From Streptomyces griseus subsp. griseus (GTDB lineage: Bacteria; Actinomycetota; Actinomycetes; Streptomycetales; Streptomycetaceae), in the NCBI RefSeq assembly GCF_000720255.1, contig NZ_JOJE01000018.1, forward strand, positions 1-64,000: a stretch of 64,000 nucleotides of DNA, read 5' to 3'. The notes under the pieces are model-generated. The model saw only the letters and a list, made by a program, of their open reading frames with translations. It ran no database searches and was not told the DNA's origin. Of the stretch, positions 25,006 through 33,964 are shown in pieces. Position 1 is the first letter of the stretch. Each line of letters begins with the position of its first letter. The translations under genes were made by a program, and so were the position numbers.

Positions 25006-25920
25006 ATGGTCGGCTCGTCGCACGAGGCGCTGCACCGGATCTTCCAGAAGGACCCCGCGCTCCTCACCCACGCGCTCCAGCAGGTGTTACACATCCCCTT
25101 CCCCGAGCCGCACGACTTCGCCGCCATGAACGTCGACCTCACCGAGATCGAGCCCGTCGAGCGCCGGGTGGACACACTCCTGCGGGCCGAGACCGACGAG
25201 GGGCCGTACCTCCTGGTCGTGGAGTCGCAGGGCAAGCCGGACGAGCGCAAGCGCGGGAGCTGGCCGTACTGCCTCAGCTACCTCTACGAGAAGTACCGCT
25301 GCGCGCCGGTGCTCATCGTCGTGACCCAGAGCAGCGCCACGGCTCGCTGGGCGGCCCGGCCCATCCACCTCGGGGTGCCGGGCGCGCCCTCGCTGACAGT
25401 GCGTCCGTTCGTTCTCGGACCGGACAACGTCCCCGTGATCGCGGACGAGCGGGAGGCGGTGCGCGACCCGGCTCTCGCGGTGCTCTCGGCGATGACACAC
25501 GGCCGCGGACCGAAGGCCGCGGGCATACTGGAATCCCTGGTGGCCGCCCTGAAGACCCTCGACGCGGACACCGCCGCGGTCTTCGTGCAGTTCGTCGACT
25601 CGTGCCTGGCGGATCCCCAGGCCCAGCAGATGTGGAGGGACCTCGTGACGACGATGCAGTACTTCTGGCGCCACCCGCTCGCCGAGGAGGTACGGGAACA
25701 GGGACGGGAAGAAGGACGGGAAGAAGGACGGGTCAAGAAGGGTGTCGAGATGACCCTCAACATCCTTCAATGGCGCGGTATCCCGGTGCCCGATGCCGTT
25801 CGCTCCCGGGTGGAGACGTGTACCGACGAGCAACTACTCGAACGCTGGGCTCGACGCGCCATGGACGTGAACAACGCGGAGGGGCTGTTCGATGACGAAG
25901 GTTCCGGACGTCGCTGCTGA
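25006..25920 (+). CDS. Rpn/YhgA-like PD-(D/E)XK nuclease-family protein
   Basis: The protein has 304 residues. The nuclease-type core is visible as RRVDTLLRAET (D56) followed by LLVVESQGK (E73, Q75), the D...ExQ pattern of Rpn-like recombination-promoting nucleases and related transposase-derived proteins. The C-terminal third is helical, with a repetitive REQGREEGREEGRVKKG hinge. Codon 28 is TTA (25087-25089), the rare leucine codon read by the bldA tRNA, so translation should be developmentally controlled. GAAAGGAG precedes the ATG. A C-terminal relic of a second copy lies just downstream. Biological role is unknown. Confidence 0.75.
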   Translation: MVGSSHEALHRIFQKDPALLTHALQQVLHIPFPEPHDFAAMNVDLTEIEPVERRVDTLLRAETDEGPYLLVVESQGKPDERKRGSWPYCLSYLYEKYRCAPVLIVVTQSSATARWAARPIHLGVPGAPSLTVRPFVLGPDNVPVIADEREAVRDPALAVLSAMTHGRGPKAAGILESLVAALKTLDADTAAVFVQFVDSCLADPQAQQMWRDLVTTMQYFWRHPLAEEVREQGREEGREEGRVKKGVEMTLNILQWRGIPVPDAVRSRVETCTDEQLLERWARRAMDVNNAEGLFDDEGSGRRC

Positions 25921-25967
25921 CACGCACGGCGACAAGCGGACACCTTGGCGGCTGCCCGAGTTTGATT

Positions 25968-26114
25968 CTCCGGCTTTTCTACTGGCGGCGGATCGAGGTG
26001 CCGGCCTCCGTCATGCAGGGACTGCTGGAAACCGAAGACCTCGCCCAGCTCCAGGTCTGGCGGGAGCGTGCGTATCACGTCACCGCTCCAGAGGACTTGT
26101 TCGCCGCCGAGTAG
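25968..26114 (+). pseudogene. C-terminal relic of a second Rpn-like gene
   Basis: Reading from 25968 to a TAG at 26112-26114 gives 48 codons starting LRLFYWRRIEVP and ending PEDLFAAE. They align with the last part of the preceding protein (ILQWRGIPVPDAV ... NAEGLFDDE): both share W-R-x-I-x-V-P, the ETxDLAQL/ETCTDEQL element and a final LF-acidic pair. No start codon or nuclease core precedes it. It is the remnant of a tandem duplicate or a deletion product. Confidence 0.65.
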
Positions 26115-26171
26115 TCGGTGGCTGACGGGGCTGGACCCGCCCATGGCTCCAGCCCCGGCCCGCTGCTCGAA

Positions 26172-26540
26172 CTACTCCGAAGCCTTCTCCTCCGGCACAG
26201 GCAACGGCGGCGCCGCCGTTGCCGCAGGCCTCAGCCACAGCCACACCAGGAAGAAGATCCCCAGCGCCAGCATCCCCACCCCCGTCCAGAGGTTGATGTT
26301 GATCCCCTGGGCCTTGTCGATGTCGGCGTCGCTGTCGGTGAGGCCAGTGATGACCAGGATGACGCCGTACAGGACGAACAGGCCGCCGATGATGCGGCGC
26401 AGGTCGAAGATGCGGGCCGCGGTCGCGGACTTCTCCTCCAGTGCGGTGACCTCCCGCTGGACGTCGGCGTCGGAGTACCCCGCCCGCCGCAGTCGCTCGG
26501 CCGCCTCGGCGCGCTCGTCGGGTTCGAATTGCTCAGCCAT
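26172..26540 (-). CDS. Small membrane protein encoded with the sodium/sugar symporter
   Basis: A 122-residue protein with a charged helical N terminus (residues 1-45, Asp/Glu/Arg-rich) and two membrane helices (IIGGLFVLYGVILVITGL and VGMLALGIFFLVWLWL), ending in a Pro/Ala-rich acidic tail. GGAGG precedes the ATG. It lies 36 bases downstream of the symporter gene and is probably its co-transcribed partner. I do not recognise the family and assign no function. Confidence 0.7.
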   Translation of the reverse strand: MAEQFEPDERAEAAERLRRAGYSDADVQREVTALEEKSATAARIFDLRRIIGGLFVLYGVILVITGLTDSDADIDKAQGININLWTGVGMLALGIFFLVWLWLRPAATAAPPLPVPEEKASE

Positions 26541-26576
26541 GGTTCTTCCATCCTCCCGCGATACTCAGCGGCGGGC

Positions 26577-28292
26577 TCAGAACGAGAACGGGATGTAGCA
26601 GGCCGCCGCCAGGATCACCGCGCCCCACCCCAGCAGCGCCGGCTTCCGGTACCAGGCGTCGTCCCCCGCGGCCGGCGGCTCGGCCATGCCGGGGGAGCGG
26701 GTGCCGTAGACCAGGCCCTGGAGGTCCTTCTCCGGCTTCGGTGCCGTGAACAGCGACACCGCCACCATCACCACCGCGCCCGCGACGAAGCCCGCGATCG
26801 CGGAGACGAAGTTCGCGCCCTGGTCGGAGGGGATGGAGATGATGTCCCGCTTGTAGAGGACGAAGTAGTTGATCATCGCGGCCGTGGTGCCCGCGAGCAG
26901 GCCCCAGAATCCCGACTTCATCGACGCCCGCTTCCAGAACATGCCGACGATGAAGACGACGAACATCGGCACGTTGAAGAAGCTGAACAGCGTCTGGAGG
27001 TAGCTCATGATGTTCGAGAACGAGGACGCCAGGAACGCCGTACCCACCGATGCCGCGACGCCGATCGCCGTGATCAGGCGGCCGAAGCGGACGTAGTACC
27101 CGTCCTCCCGGCCCCGCACCACGTACTTCGCCCAGATGTCCGTCGTGAACACCGTGTTGAAGGACGAGACGTTGGCCGCCATACCGGCCATGAACGCCGC
27201 CAGCAGACCCGTCACCGCGATGCCCAGCACCCCGTTCGGCAACAGTTGCGACATCAGATAGGGAATCGCGTCGTTGTACTGCAGATCCGAGCCCGACGTC
27301 CCGATCTTCGGCACCAGCACCGCCGCCACCAGCCCCGGGATCATCACCAGGAAGACGATGAAGATCTTCGGGTACGCCGCGATCAGCGGCGTCCGCTGCG
27401 CCGCCGACAGGTTCTTCGCCGACAGCGCCCGCTGCACCTCCGCGAAGTTCGTCGTCCAGTAGCCGAACGAGAGAACGAACCCGAGGCCCAGCACGATCGT
27501 CAGCCAGTTCGCGCCCAGCGGGTTGTCGCTGCCGATGCCGGTGCCGCCCCACGCGGTGACGAAGTCGTCCCCGTGGGTCTTCGTCAACGAGTCCGACAGG
27601 CCGTCCCAGCCGTTCACCCTCTTCAGACCGAGCACGGACAGCGGGATCAGTGCCGCCAGGATCACGAAGAACTGGAGCACCTCGTTGTAGATCGCCGAGG
27701 ACAGGCCGCCCAGCGTGATGTACGCGAGGACGAAGAAGCCGGCGACGACGATCGCGACCCACTGGGGCCAGCCCAGCAGGGCTTCCACCACGATCGCCAG
27801 CGCGTACAGGTTCACCCCCGCGATCAGGATCGCCGCGAACGCGAAGAGCAGTGAGCTCAGCAGGTGGGCCGCCTTGTCGAAGCGCAGCAGCAGGAACTCG
27901 GGGACCGAGCGGACCTTGCTGCCGTAGTAGAACGGCATCATCACCAGGCCGAGGAAGACCATCGCCGGGATGGCGCCGATCCAGTACCAGTGGACCGTGT
28001 AGGCGCCGTACTGCGCGCTGTTGGCGGCCATGCCGAGGATCTCGGTGGCGGCGAGGTTGGCCGAGATGAAGGCCAGGCCGGTGATCCAGGCGGGCAGCGA
28101 GCGGCCGGAGAGGAAGAAGTCGAGGCTGGTCTTCACCGAGCGGCGGGCGGCGAAGCCGATGCCCAGGACCACGACGAAGTAGATCCCGAGGATCGTGTAG
28201 TCGAGCCAGTTCGTAGGGAGTCGCAGCTCTGCCGCGAGAAGGGGCGCGCGCTCTGTCGCAAGATCGCTTGCGAGGTATGTGGGGGGTCGCAT
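26577..28292 (-). CDS. Sodium:solute symporter, SGLT-like (probable galactose/glucose uptake)
   Basis: A 571-residue member of the solute:sodium symporter family with about 13-14 hydrophobic helices. The region ISANLAATEILGMA and the long hydrophilic C terminus are typical of SGLT-type sugar carriers. It is divergent from galT-galE-galK, which supports galactose as a substrate; that assignment is inference from context. The ATG at 28292 lies 131 bases from galT, and the gene is followed by a small membrane protein. No frameshift is seen. Confidence 0.85.
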   Translation of the reverse strand: MRPPTYLASDLATERAPLLAAELRLPTNWLDYTILGIYFVVVLGIGFAARRSVKTSLDFFLSGRSLPAWITGLAFISANLAATEILGMAANSAQYGAYTVHWYWIGAIPAMVFLGLVMMPFYYGSKVRSVPEFLLLRFDKAAHLLSSLLFAFAAILIAGVNLYALAIVVEALLGWPQWVAIVVAGFFVLAYITLGGLSSAIYNEVLQFFVILAALIPLSVLGLKRVNGWDGLSDSLTKTHGDDFVTAWGGTGIGSDNPLGANWLTIVLGLGFVLSFGYWTTNFAEVQRALSAKNLSAAQRTPLIAAYPKIFIVFLVMIPGLVAAVLVPKIGTSGSDLQYNDAIPYLMSQLLPNGVLGIAVTGLLAAFMAGMAANVSSFNTVFTTDIWAKYVVRGREDGYYVRFGRLITAIGVAASVGTAFLASSFSNIMSYLQTLFSFFNVPMFVVFIVGMFWKRASMKSGFWGLLAGTTAAMINYFVLYKRDIISIPSDQGANFVSAIAGFVAGAVVMVAVSLFTAPKPEKDLQGLVYGTRSPGMAEPPAAGDDAWYRKPALLGWGAVILAAACYIPFSF

Positions 28293-28423
28293 GCACTGCT
28301 CGCTTCTTTTGGTGTTCTTTGTTTGATTGTGATGGTGACGAGCGTGGGTCTTTGTGGTTTGATGTGTTCGGTTCTGTTGAGTGAGTTGAGTGCCTTGAAC
28401 GGTGCAGGGATGGGGAGTCCGGC
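28293..28423. promoter_or_regulatory. Divergent symporter/gal operon promoter region with direct repeats
   Basis: This stretch is unusually T-rich for the genome. GTTTGAT occurs twice (28321-28327 and 28357-28363, 36 bases apart), and TGTGAT lies beside the first copy. The S. lividans galP1 promoter is known, as I recall, to carry short repeated hexamers that mediate galactose induction and glucose repression; these repeats may be the equivalent. Exact -10/-35 elements were not assigned. Confidence 0.5.
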
Positions 28424-29485
28424 GTGAAGAAGACTTCGACCCGGCTGGCCGACGGTCGTGAGCTGATCTACTTCGACCTGAAGGACGACTCGCTGCGCGA
28501 CGCGGTGGACCGGCGTCCCCTGGAGCGGACCGTCACCACGTCTGAGGTACGCCGCGACCCGCTGCTCGGCGATTCCGTCGCCATCGCCTCGCACCGGCAG
28601 GGGCGCACCTACCACCCGCCGGCCGACGAATGCCCGCTGTGCCCCTCCCAGGGCGACCGGCTCAGCGAGATCCCGGACTCGTCGTACGACGCCGTCGTCT
28701 TCGAGAACCGTTTCCCCTCCCTCGCGGGTGACTCCGGCCGCTGCGAGGTCGTCTGCTTCACCTCCGACCACAACGCGGCCTTCGCCGACCTCACCGAGGA
28801 GCAGGCGCGACTGGTGCTCGACGCCTGGACGGACCGTACGTCCGAGCTGTCGCATCTGCCCTCCGTGGAACAGGTGTTCTGCTTCGAGAACCGCGGCGCC
28901 GAGATCGGCGTGACCCTGGGCCACCCGCACGGGCAGATCTACGCCTACCCCTTCACCACCCCCCGCACCGCCCTGATGCTGCGCCAGCTGGCCGCCCACA
29001 AGGACGCCACCGGAGGGGAGAACCTCTTCGACGCCGTCCTGGAGCGTGAACTCGCCGACGAGCGGGTCGTCCTGGAGGGTGAACACTGGGTGGCATTCGT
29101 GCCATACGCGGCGCACTGGCCGTACGAGGTGCACCTGTACCCGAAGCGCCGTGTGCCCGACCTGCTCGGCCTCGACGAGGAGGCGCGCACCGAGTTCCCC
29201 AAGGTCTACCTGGAGCTCTTGAGGCGCTTCGACCGTATTTTCGGCGAGGGTGAGCCTCCGACGCCGTACATCGCCGCCTGGCACCAGGCGCCGTTCGGCC
29301 AGTTGGAGGAGTTCGACGGCGTCAACCGCGACGACTTCGCGCTCCACCTCGAGCTTTTCACCATCCGCCGCACTTCCGGCAAGCTGAAGTTCCTCGCGGG
29401 TTCCGAATCCGGCATGAACGTGTTCATCAACGACGTGCCGCCGGAGCGCGCGGCCGAGCGACTGCGAGAGGTAGCGAGTTCATGA
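28424..29485 (+). CDS. galT: Galactose-1-phosphate uridylyltransferase GalT
   Basis: A 353-residue Leloir-pathway enzyme that exchanges UMP between UDP-glucose and galactose-1-phosphate. The active-site [11 protein letters not shown] motif is intact (H167 and H169, the nucleophile being in HPH), and the zinc pair CPLC is at 70-73. The start is GTG with a GGGGAG site. Its stop overlaps the galE ATG (ATGA), so translation is coupled. First gene of the galTEK operon. Confidence 0.95.
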   Translation: MKKTSTRLADGRELIYFDLKDDSLRDAVDRRPLERTVTTSEVRRDPLLGDSVAIASHRQGRTYHPPADECPLCPSQGDRLSEIPDSSYDAVVFENRFPSLAGDSGRCEVVCFTSDHNAAFADLTEEQARLVLDAWTDRTSELSHLPSVEQVFCFENRGAEIGVTLGHPHGQIYAYPFTTPRTALMLRQLAAHKDATGGENLFDAVLERELADERVVLEGEHWVAFVPYAAHWPYEVHLYPKRRVPDLLGLDEEARTEFPKVYLELLRRFDRIFGEGEPPTPYIAAWHQAPFGQLEEFDGVNRDDFALHLELFTIRRTSGKLKFLAGSESGMNVFINDVPPERAAERLREVASS

Positions 29486-30450
29486 GCGGGAAGTATCTGG
29501 TCACGGGCGGTGCGGGGTACGTCGGCAGTGTGGTCGCCCAGCACCTGCTGGAGGCGGGAGACGAGGTCGTCGTCCTCGACAACCTCTCCACCGGCTTCCG
29601 CGAGGGCGTCCCGGCAGGTGCCTCCTTCATCGAGGGCGACATCCGCGACGCCGCGAAGTGGCTCGACTCCTCCTTCGACGCGGTTCTGCACTTCGCCGCG
29701 TTCTCGCAGGTCGGCGAGTCGGTCGTGAAGCCCGAGAAGTACTGGGACAACAACGTCGCCGGCACGATGGCCCTCCTCGGCGCCATGCGCGAGGCCGGCG
29801 TGCGCAAGCTCGTCTTCTCCTCCACGGCCGCCACCTACGGCGAACCGGAGCAGGTCCCCATCGTGGAGACCGCCCCGACCAAGCCGACCAACCCCTACGG
29901 CGCCTCCAAGCTCGCCGTCGACCACATGATCACCGGCGAGGCCGCGGCCCACGGCCTGGGCGCGGTCTCCCTGCGCTACTTCAACGTGGCCGGCGCCTAC
30001 GGCACGCAGGGCGAGCGCCACGACCCCGAGTCCCACCTCATCCCCCTCGTCCTCCAGGTCGCCCAGGGCCGCCGCGACGCCATCTCCGTCTACGGCGACG
30101 ACTACCCGACCCCCGACGGCACCTGCGTACGCGACTACATCCACGTCGCAGACCTGGCCGAGGCCCACCTGCTCGCGCTCAAGGCCGCGCAGCCCGGCGA
30201 GCACCTCATCTGCAACCTCGGCAACGGCAACGGCTTCTCCGTCCGCGAGGTCATCGAGACCGTCCGCCAGGTCACCGGCCACCCGATCCCCGAGGTCGCG
30301 GCCCCACGCCGGGGCGGCGACCCGGCGGTCCTGGTCGCCTCGGCCGCCACCGCCCGCGAGAAGCTGGGCTGGAACCCGTCCCGCGCGGACCTCGCGGGTA
30401 TCGTCGCGGACGCGTGGGAGTTCGCGCAGCACATCGCAAGGGAGCAGTAG
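29482..30450 (+). CDS. galE: UDP-glucose 4-epimerase GalE
   Basis: A 322-residue extended short-chain dehydrogenase. The NAD-binding GGAGYVGS motif is at the N terminus, and the catalytic YGASK (Tyr-x-x-x-Lys) is present after SSTAATYG. It interconverts UDP-galactose and UDP-glucose. It overlaps galT by four bases and galK by one (TAGTG), so the operon is tightly coupled. Confidence 0.95.
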   Translation: MSGKYLVTGGAGYVGSVVAQHLLEAGDEVVVLDNLSTGFREGVPAGASFIEGDIRDAAKWLDSSFDAVLHFAAFSQVGESVVKPEKYWDNNVAGTMALLGAMREAGVRKLVFSSTAATYGEPEQVPIVETAPTKPTNPYGASKLAVDHMITGEAAAHGLGAVSLRYFNVAGAYGTQGERHDPESHLIPLVLQVAQGRRDAISVYGDDYPTPDGTCVRDYIHVADLAEAHLLALKAAQPGEHLICNLGNGNGFSVREVIETVRQVTGHPIPEVAAPRRGGDPAVLVASAATAREKLGWNPSRADLAGIVADAWEFAQHIAREQ

Positions 30451-31607
30451 TGGCGGCACAGCAGCAGGTCCGGGCCGGCTTCGTGGAGCTGTACGGAGCC
30501 GAGCCCGAGGGCGTCTGGTCGGCGCCGGGCCGGGTCAACCTGATCGGCGAGCACACCGACTACAACGACGGCTTCGTGATGCCGTTCGCGCTGCCGCACA
30601 CCGCGGTCGCGGCCGTCTCCCGCCGCGGCGACGGCGTCCTGCGGCTGCACTCCTCCGACGTCGACGGTGGCGTGGTCGAGCTGCGGCTGGACGAGCTGGC
30701 GCCGGAGTCCGACCGGAACTGGACCGCCTACCCGGCGGGTGTCGTGTGGGCCCTGCGCGAGGCGGGCCACCCGGTCACCGGCGCGGACGTCCACCTGACC
30801 TCGACGGTCCCGGCCGGGGCGGGCCTGTCCTCGTCCGCGGCGCTCGAGGTCGTGATCGCGCTCGCCCTGAACGACCTCTACGACCTCGGCCTGCAGCGCT
30901 GGCAGCTGGCCCGCCTGTGTCAGCGCGCCGAGAACGTCTACGTAGGCGCCCCCACCGGGATCATGGACCAGACCGCGTCCGCCTGCTGCGAGGCCGGGCA
31001 CGCCCTGTTCCTCGACACCCGTGACCTGTCCCAGAAGCAGATCCCCTTCGACCTGGCCGCCGAGGGCATGCGCCTGCTGGTCGTCGACACCCAGGTCAAG
31101 CACGCCCACAGCGACGGCGAGTACGGCAAGCGCCGCGCCGGCTGCGAGAAGGGCGCCGCCCTCCTCGGTGTCGACGCCCTCCGCGACATCCCCTACGCCG
31201 ACCTGGACGCGGCCCTGGCCCGCCTGGGCGACGAGGAGGAGGTCCGCCGTCTGGTCCGCCACGTGGTGACGGAGGACGAGCGGGTGGAACGGGTCGTGAC
31301 GCTCCTTGAGGCGGGCGACAGCAGGGCGATCGGCCAGGTCCTCACCGAGGGCCACGCCTCCCTCCGCGACGACTTCCGCATCTCCTGCCCCGAGCTCGAC
31401 CTCGTCGTCGACACCGCCCTCGCCTCCGGCGCCCTCGGCGCCCGCATGACCGGCGGCGGCTTCGGCGGCTCCGCGATCGTCCTCGCCGAGGCGGCCGACG
31501 TCGACACCATCACCAAGGCCGTCGAGGAGGCCTTCGCCACGGCCGGCTTCACGGCCCCGCGCGTGTTCGAGGCGGTGCCTTCCGCGGGGGCGCGGCGGGT
31601 GAGCTGA
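30450..31607 (+). CDS. galK: Galactokinase GalK
   Basis: A 385-residue GHMP kinase that phosphorylates galactose at C1. The galactokinase signature GRVNLIGEHTDYNDG, the ATP-binding loop PAGAGLSSSAALEV and the C-terminal MTGGGFGGSAIVL are intact. The GTG start overlaps the galE TAG. A longer reading from 29658 is an overlapping-frame artefact. A strong terminator follows 17 bases after the stop. Confidence 0.95.
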   Translation: MAAQQQVRAGFVELYGAEPEGVWSAPGRVNLIGEHTDYNDGFVMPFALPHTAVAAVSRRGDGVLRLHSSDVDGGVVELRLDELAPESDRNWTAYPAGVVWALREAGHPVTGADVHLTSTVPAGAGLSSSAALEVVIALALNDLYDLGLQRWQLARLCQRAENVYVGAPTGIMDQTASACCEAGHALFLDTRDLSQKQIPFDLAAEGMRLLVVDTQVKHAHSDGEYGKRRAGCEKGAALLGVDALRDIPYADLDAALARLGDEEEVRRLVRHVVTEDERVERVVTLLEAGDSRAIGQVLTEGHASLRDDFRISCPELDLVVDTALASGALGARMTGGGFGGSAIVLAEAADVDTITKAVEEAFATAGFTAPRVFEAVPSAGARRVS

Positions 31608-31624
31608 GCGGTTCCGACACGTTC

Positions 31625-31654
31625 GTCAGCCCCGCACGGACGTGCGGGGCTGAC
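31625..31654 (+). terminator. Terminator of the gal operon
   Basis: GTCAGCCCCGCAC (31625-31637) pairs perfectly with GTGCGGGGCTGAC (31642-31654) around GGAC, and TCTTTC follows. The remaining bases to 31912 show no gene that I can support. Confidence 0.88.
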
Positions 31655-31912
31655 GGTCTTTCGGGGGAGCGGGGCCGCTGAAGGACGAGGAGGTCGTCGC
31701 GCCCCGGGCGACATCCCCCGGTTCAACGAACGTGACGCCGCTCCGCACGCCCGCCGCCGCGCCGGGCAGACCATCGAACGGCTGTGTGCGGGCCGGTGCT
31801 GCCCGCGGTGGCGCCGCCCACCACGTCTCCGGCCCCGTCCGTCACACCTGGGCAGCGACCCCTCGCCCACGGCTCTCGCCGGAGCCCCAGCCGCCGCCAC
31901 CCGCCGCCCCGC

Positions 31913-32356
31913 TCAGCCCAGCCGCTTCGTCAGCGTGTACTCCGTGTGCCCCGGTGGATAGTCCTCGATGACGCACACCACCTCGTACCCCTGCCGCTTG
32001 TAGAAGTCGGGGGCCTGGAAGTCCCAGGTCTCCAGGCGGCAGTGGGTGCACCCCCGCTCCTCGGACGCGAGGTGTTCCGCCTCGGCGAGGAGGCGGGTGC
32101 CCAGGCCGGTGCCACGGTGGGGGGTGTCGACCCAGAGGTAGGTGACGTGGAGCCAGGTGGTCCAGGTGTGGCCGACCAGGCCTCCGGCGAGATCGCCGCT
32201 GTCGGTCAAGGCCCAGATGTGGAGGGGAAGTTCGCGCTCGGCCGGGGTGCCGCGCAGGGCGCGCAGGACGGGGGAGGCGGCCGTGTTCGTGGCCAGGAGC
32301 CGCGAGCGGAGAAGATCGCGCCGGGTCTTGTCGACTTCTGTCTCAATACGAAACAT
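31913..32356 (-). CDS. GNAT-family N-acetyltransferase
   Basis: The protein has 147 residues with the acetyl-CoA pyrophosphate loop in HRGTGLGTRLLAEAE (the R/Q-x-x-G-x-G/A motif) and the C-terminal motif FYKRQGYEVV. The substrate is unknown. The ATG at 32356 gives a normal GNAT length; longer readings to 33298 run across an intergenic region and the divergent regulator. It is divergent from the response-regulator gene. Confidence 0.82.
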   Translation of the reverse strand: MFRIETEVDKTRRDLLRSRLLATNTAASPVLRALRGTPAERELPLHIWALTDSGDLAGGLVGHTWTTWLHVTYLWVDTPHRGTGLGTRLLAEAEHLASEERGCTHCRLETWDFQAPDFYKRQGYEVVCVIEDYPPGHTEYTLTKRLG

Positions 32357-32435
32357 GCGGCACACCATAAACGCGCTGGACGGCCAGTTCTGCAAATCGA
32401 CTTCCGCTCCTGCCGCCCAGCCGTACTCTGATGAA

Positions 32436-32459
32436 CAGCACCGGTGGGGGCCGGTGCTG
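32436..32459. promoter_or_regulatory. Perfect 9-bp inverted repeat between the GNAT gene and the response regulator
   Basis: CAGCACCGG (32436-32444) and CCGGTGCTG (32451-32459) flank a 6-base spacer, about 170 bases upstream of the regulator ATG. It could be an operator or an RNA hairpin in the leader; the 270-base divergent interval has no other marked feature. Confidence 0.35.
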
Positions 32460-32626
32460 ATCAGGGGGCGAGACAAGTCGGGTACGGCGCCCGCAGTGGG
32501 GGTAGCAGTGTCCGCATGGCGGCGGCCGTGCGGTGGCGACCCCACGGGGCGTCGTATCCGCGCCGGTCGTCGTTCTCCGGACCTGGGTATCCCCTGCTCT
32601 GTCAGGAGCTTGGGGAAGGGGGTTTC

Positions 32627-33394
32627 ATGGTTCGCATCCGAGTCCTGGTCGTCGACGACCACCGCATCTTCGCCGAGTCGCTCGCCGCGGCCCTGGCCGC
32701 CGAGCCGGACGTCGACGTGTCCGCCGCCGGCAGTGGCCCGGCCGCGCTGCGCAGCCTGGAGCGCGCTGCGGCCGAGGGGCGCCGGTTCGACGTCCTGCTC
32801 GTCGACGCCGATCTGGGCGGCCGGCTGCCCGGGAACCGGCCTGCGGTGCCGGTGCCGGACGTGGGGGAGGACGGGGTGGTCGACGGGATCTCCCTCGTCG
32901 CCGGAGTCCGCTCCGCACAACCCGCCGTACGGATCGTCGTCCTCGCCGAGAAGGACGATCCCCGGCGGGCGGCCCTCGCCCTGCAGGCCGGGGCGTCCGG
33001 GTGGGTGGCGAAGGACTGCTCCCTGTCGCGGCTGCTCAACGTCATCCGGGGTGTGCTGCGGGACGAGACGCATCTGCCGCCCGCACTGCTCACCGGCGTC
33101 CTGCGCGAGCTGACCGCCGCCCGCAAGCACCGCACGGAGAGCGAGCGGCTCGTGGAGTCGCTGACACCCCGCGAGCGTGAGGTGCTGCGGTGCATGGTCG
33201 CCGGGCTCGGCCGCAAGGCGGTCGCCGAGCGCCTGTTCCTCTCCCCGCACACCGTCCGCACCCATATGCAGAACGTGCTGGGCAAACTCGGCGTGCACTC
33301 CACCCTCGCCGCCGTCGCGCTGGCCCGCCGCGCCGGGGTGGGTCCGGTCGACCTAGCCGGGGATGTTGTCGAACGGGGCGGTCAGCTGGCGTAG
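32627..33394 (+). CDS. NarL/LuxR-type response regulator
   Basis: The protein has 255 residues. The receiver domain has the acidic pair (VLVVDDHRIF) and the phosphoacceptor Asp (VLLVDADLGG, D60), followed by an unusual insert of about 25 residues (LPGNRPAVPVPDVGED) before the rest of the domain, and the conserved Lys in GWVAKD. The C-terminal LuxR HTH is intact (LTPREREVLRCMVAG, SPHTVRTHMQNVLGKLG). No kinase adjoins. Its last 42 bases overlap the end of tamR on the opposite strand. Target genes are unknown. Confidence 0.85.
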   Translation: MVRIRVLVVDDHRIFAESLAAALAAEPDVDVSAAGSGPAALRSLERAAAEGRRFDVLLVDADLGGRLPGNRPAVPVPDVGEDGVVDGISLVAGVRSAQPAVRIVVLAEKDDPRRAALALQAGASGWVAKDCSLSRLLNVIRGVLRDETHLPPALLTGVLRELTAARKHRTESERLVESLTPREREVLRCMVAGLGRKAVAERLFLSPHTVRTHMQNVLGKLGVHSTLAAVALARRAGVGPVDLAGDVVERGGQLA

Positions 33395-33850
33395 CAGGCC
33401 GGCCAGCTCGCCGCGCTGGGCCCGGGAGAGCTCGGCGAGGATCGCGCGCTCCTGGTCCAGAAGGCCGGCGAGGGCCTGGTCGGCGCGGTCGCGGCCCTCC
33501 TCCGTCAGGCGGACCAGCACACCGCGCCGGTCGCTCGGATCGGGCAGGCGCTCCACCAGCCCCTTCTTCGCCAGGCGGTCGATGCGGTTCGTCATCGTGC
33601 CCGAAGTGACGAGCGTCTGCGTGAGAAGTTGACCGGGTGAGAGCTGGTACGGCGATCCCGCGCGCCTGAGCGCGGTCAGGACGTCGAACTCCCAGGGCTC
33701 CAGCTGATGCTCGGAGAACGCCAGACGACGTGCGCGGTCCAGATGCCGGGCCAGTCTGCTGACCCGGCTGAGCACCTCGAGCGGTTCCACGTCGAGGTCC
33801 GGGCGCTCCCGGCGCCACGCAGCGACCAGCCGATCGACCTCGTCCTCCAT
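33353..33850 (-). CDS. tamR: MarR-family regulator TamR
   Basis: A 165-residue winged-helix repressor (SGTMTNRIDRLAKKGLVERLPDPSDRRG is the wing region, quoted in part: GTMTNRIDRLAKKGLV). It is divergent from tam and faces a perfect palindrome. In S. coelicolor the divergent MarR protein TamR binds trans-aconitate and related tricarboxylates and controls tam and aconitase-linked genes; the same arrangement here supports the name. The ATG at 33850 is 114 bases from the tam start. The gene converges on the response regulator with a 42-base overlap. Confidence 0.88.
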   Translation of the reverse strand: MEDEVDRLVAAWRRERPDLDVEPLEVLSRVSRLARHLDRARRLAFSEHQLEPWEFDVLTALRRAGSPYQLSPGQLLTQTLVTSGTMTNRIDRLAKKGLVERLPDPSDRRGVLVRLTEEGRDRADQALAGLLDQERAILAELSRAQRGELAGLLRQLTAPFDNIPG

Positions 33851-33880
33851 GACGATCAGTGTAGTGGTTGTGTCGACATG

Positions 33881-33904
33881 AAGTCTCTTGACGTCAAGAG
33901 ACTT
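33881..33904. promoter_or_regulatory. TamR operator: perfect 24-bp palindrome
   Basis: AAGTCTCTTGAC (33881-33892) is followed directly by its exact reverse complement (33893-33904). The core CTTGACGTCAAG is typical of MarR-type operators. It sits midway between tamR and tam and overlaps the likely promoters of both, so autoregulation and control of tam are expected. Confidence 0.82.
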
Positions 33905-33964
33905 TGGAAGGAGGCTGGACGGGACCCGACCTCGCCCCCGGCGACTTCCGAGGGAGGCACCACC

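Noticed and set aside
25892..26125. A 77-codon frame starting inside the end of the Rpn-like gene
   Set aside because: Arg-rich translation without similarity to anything; the neighbouring frame instead shows a clear C-terminal relic of the Rpn-like family.
26577..28292. Alternative assignment of the symporter as proline or pantothenate carrier
   Set aside because: Family resemblance alone does not decide, but the divergent galTEK operon and the SGLT-like helices favour a sugar.
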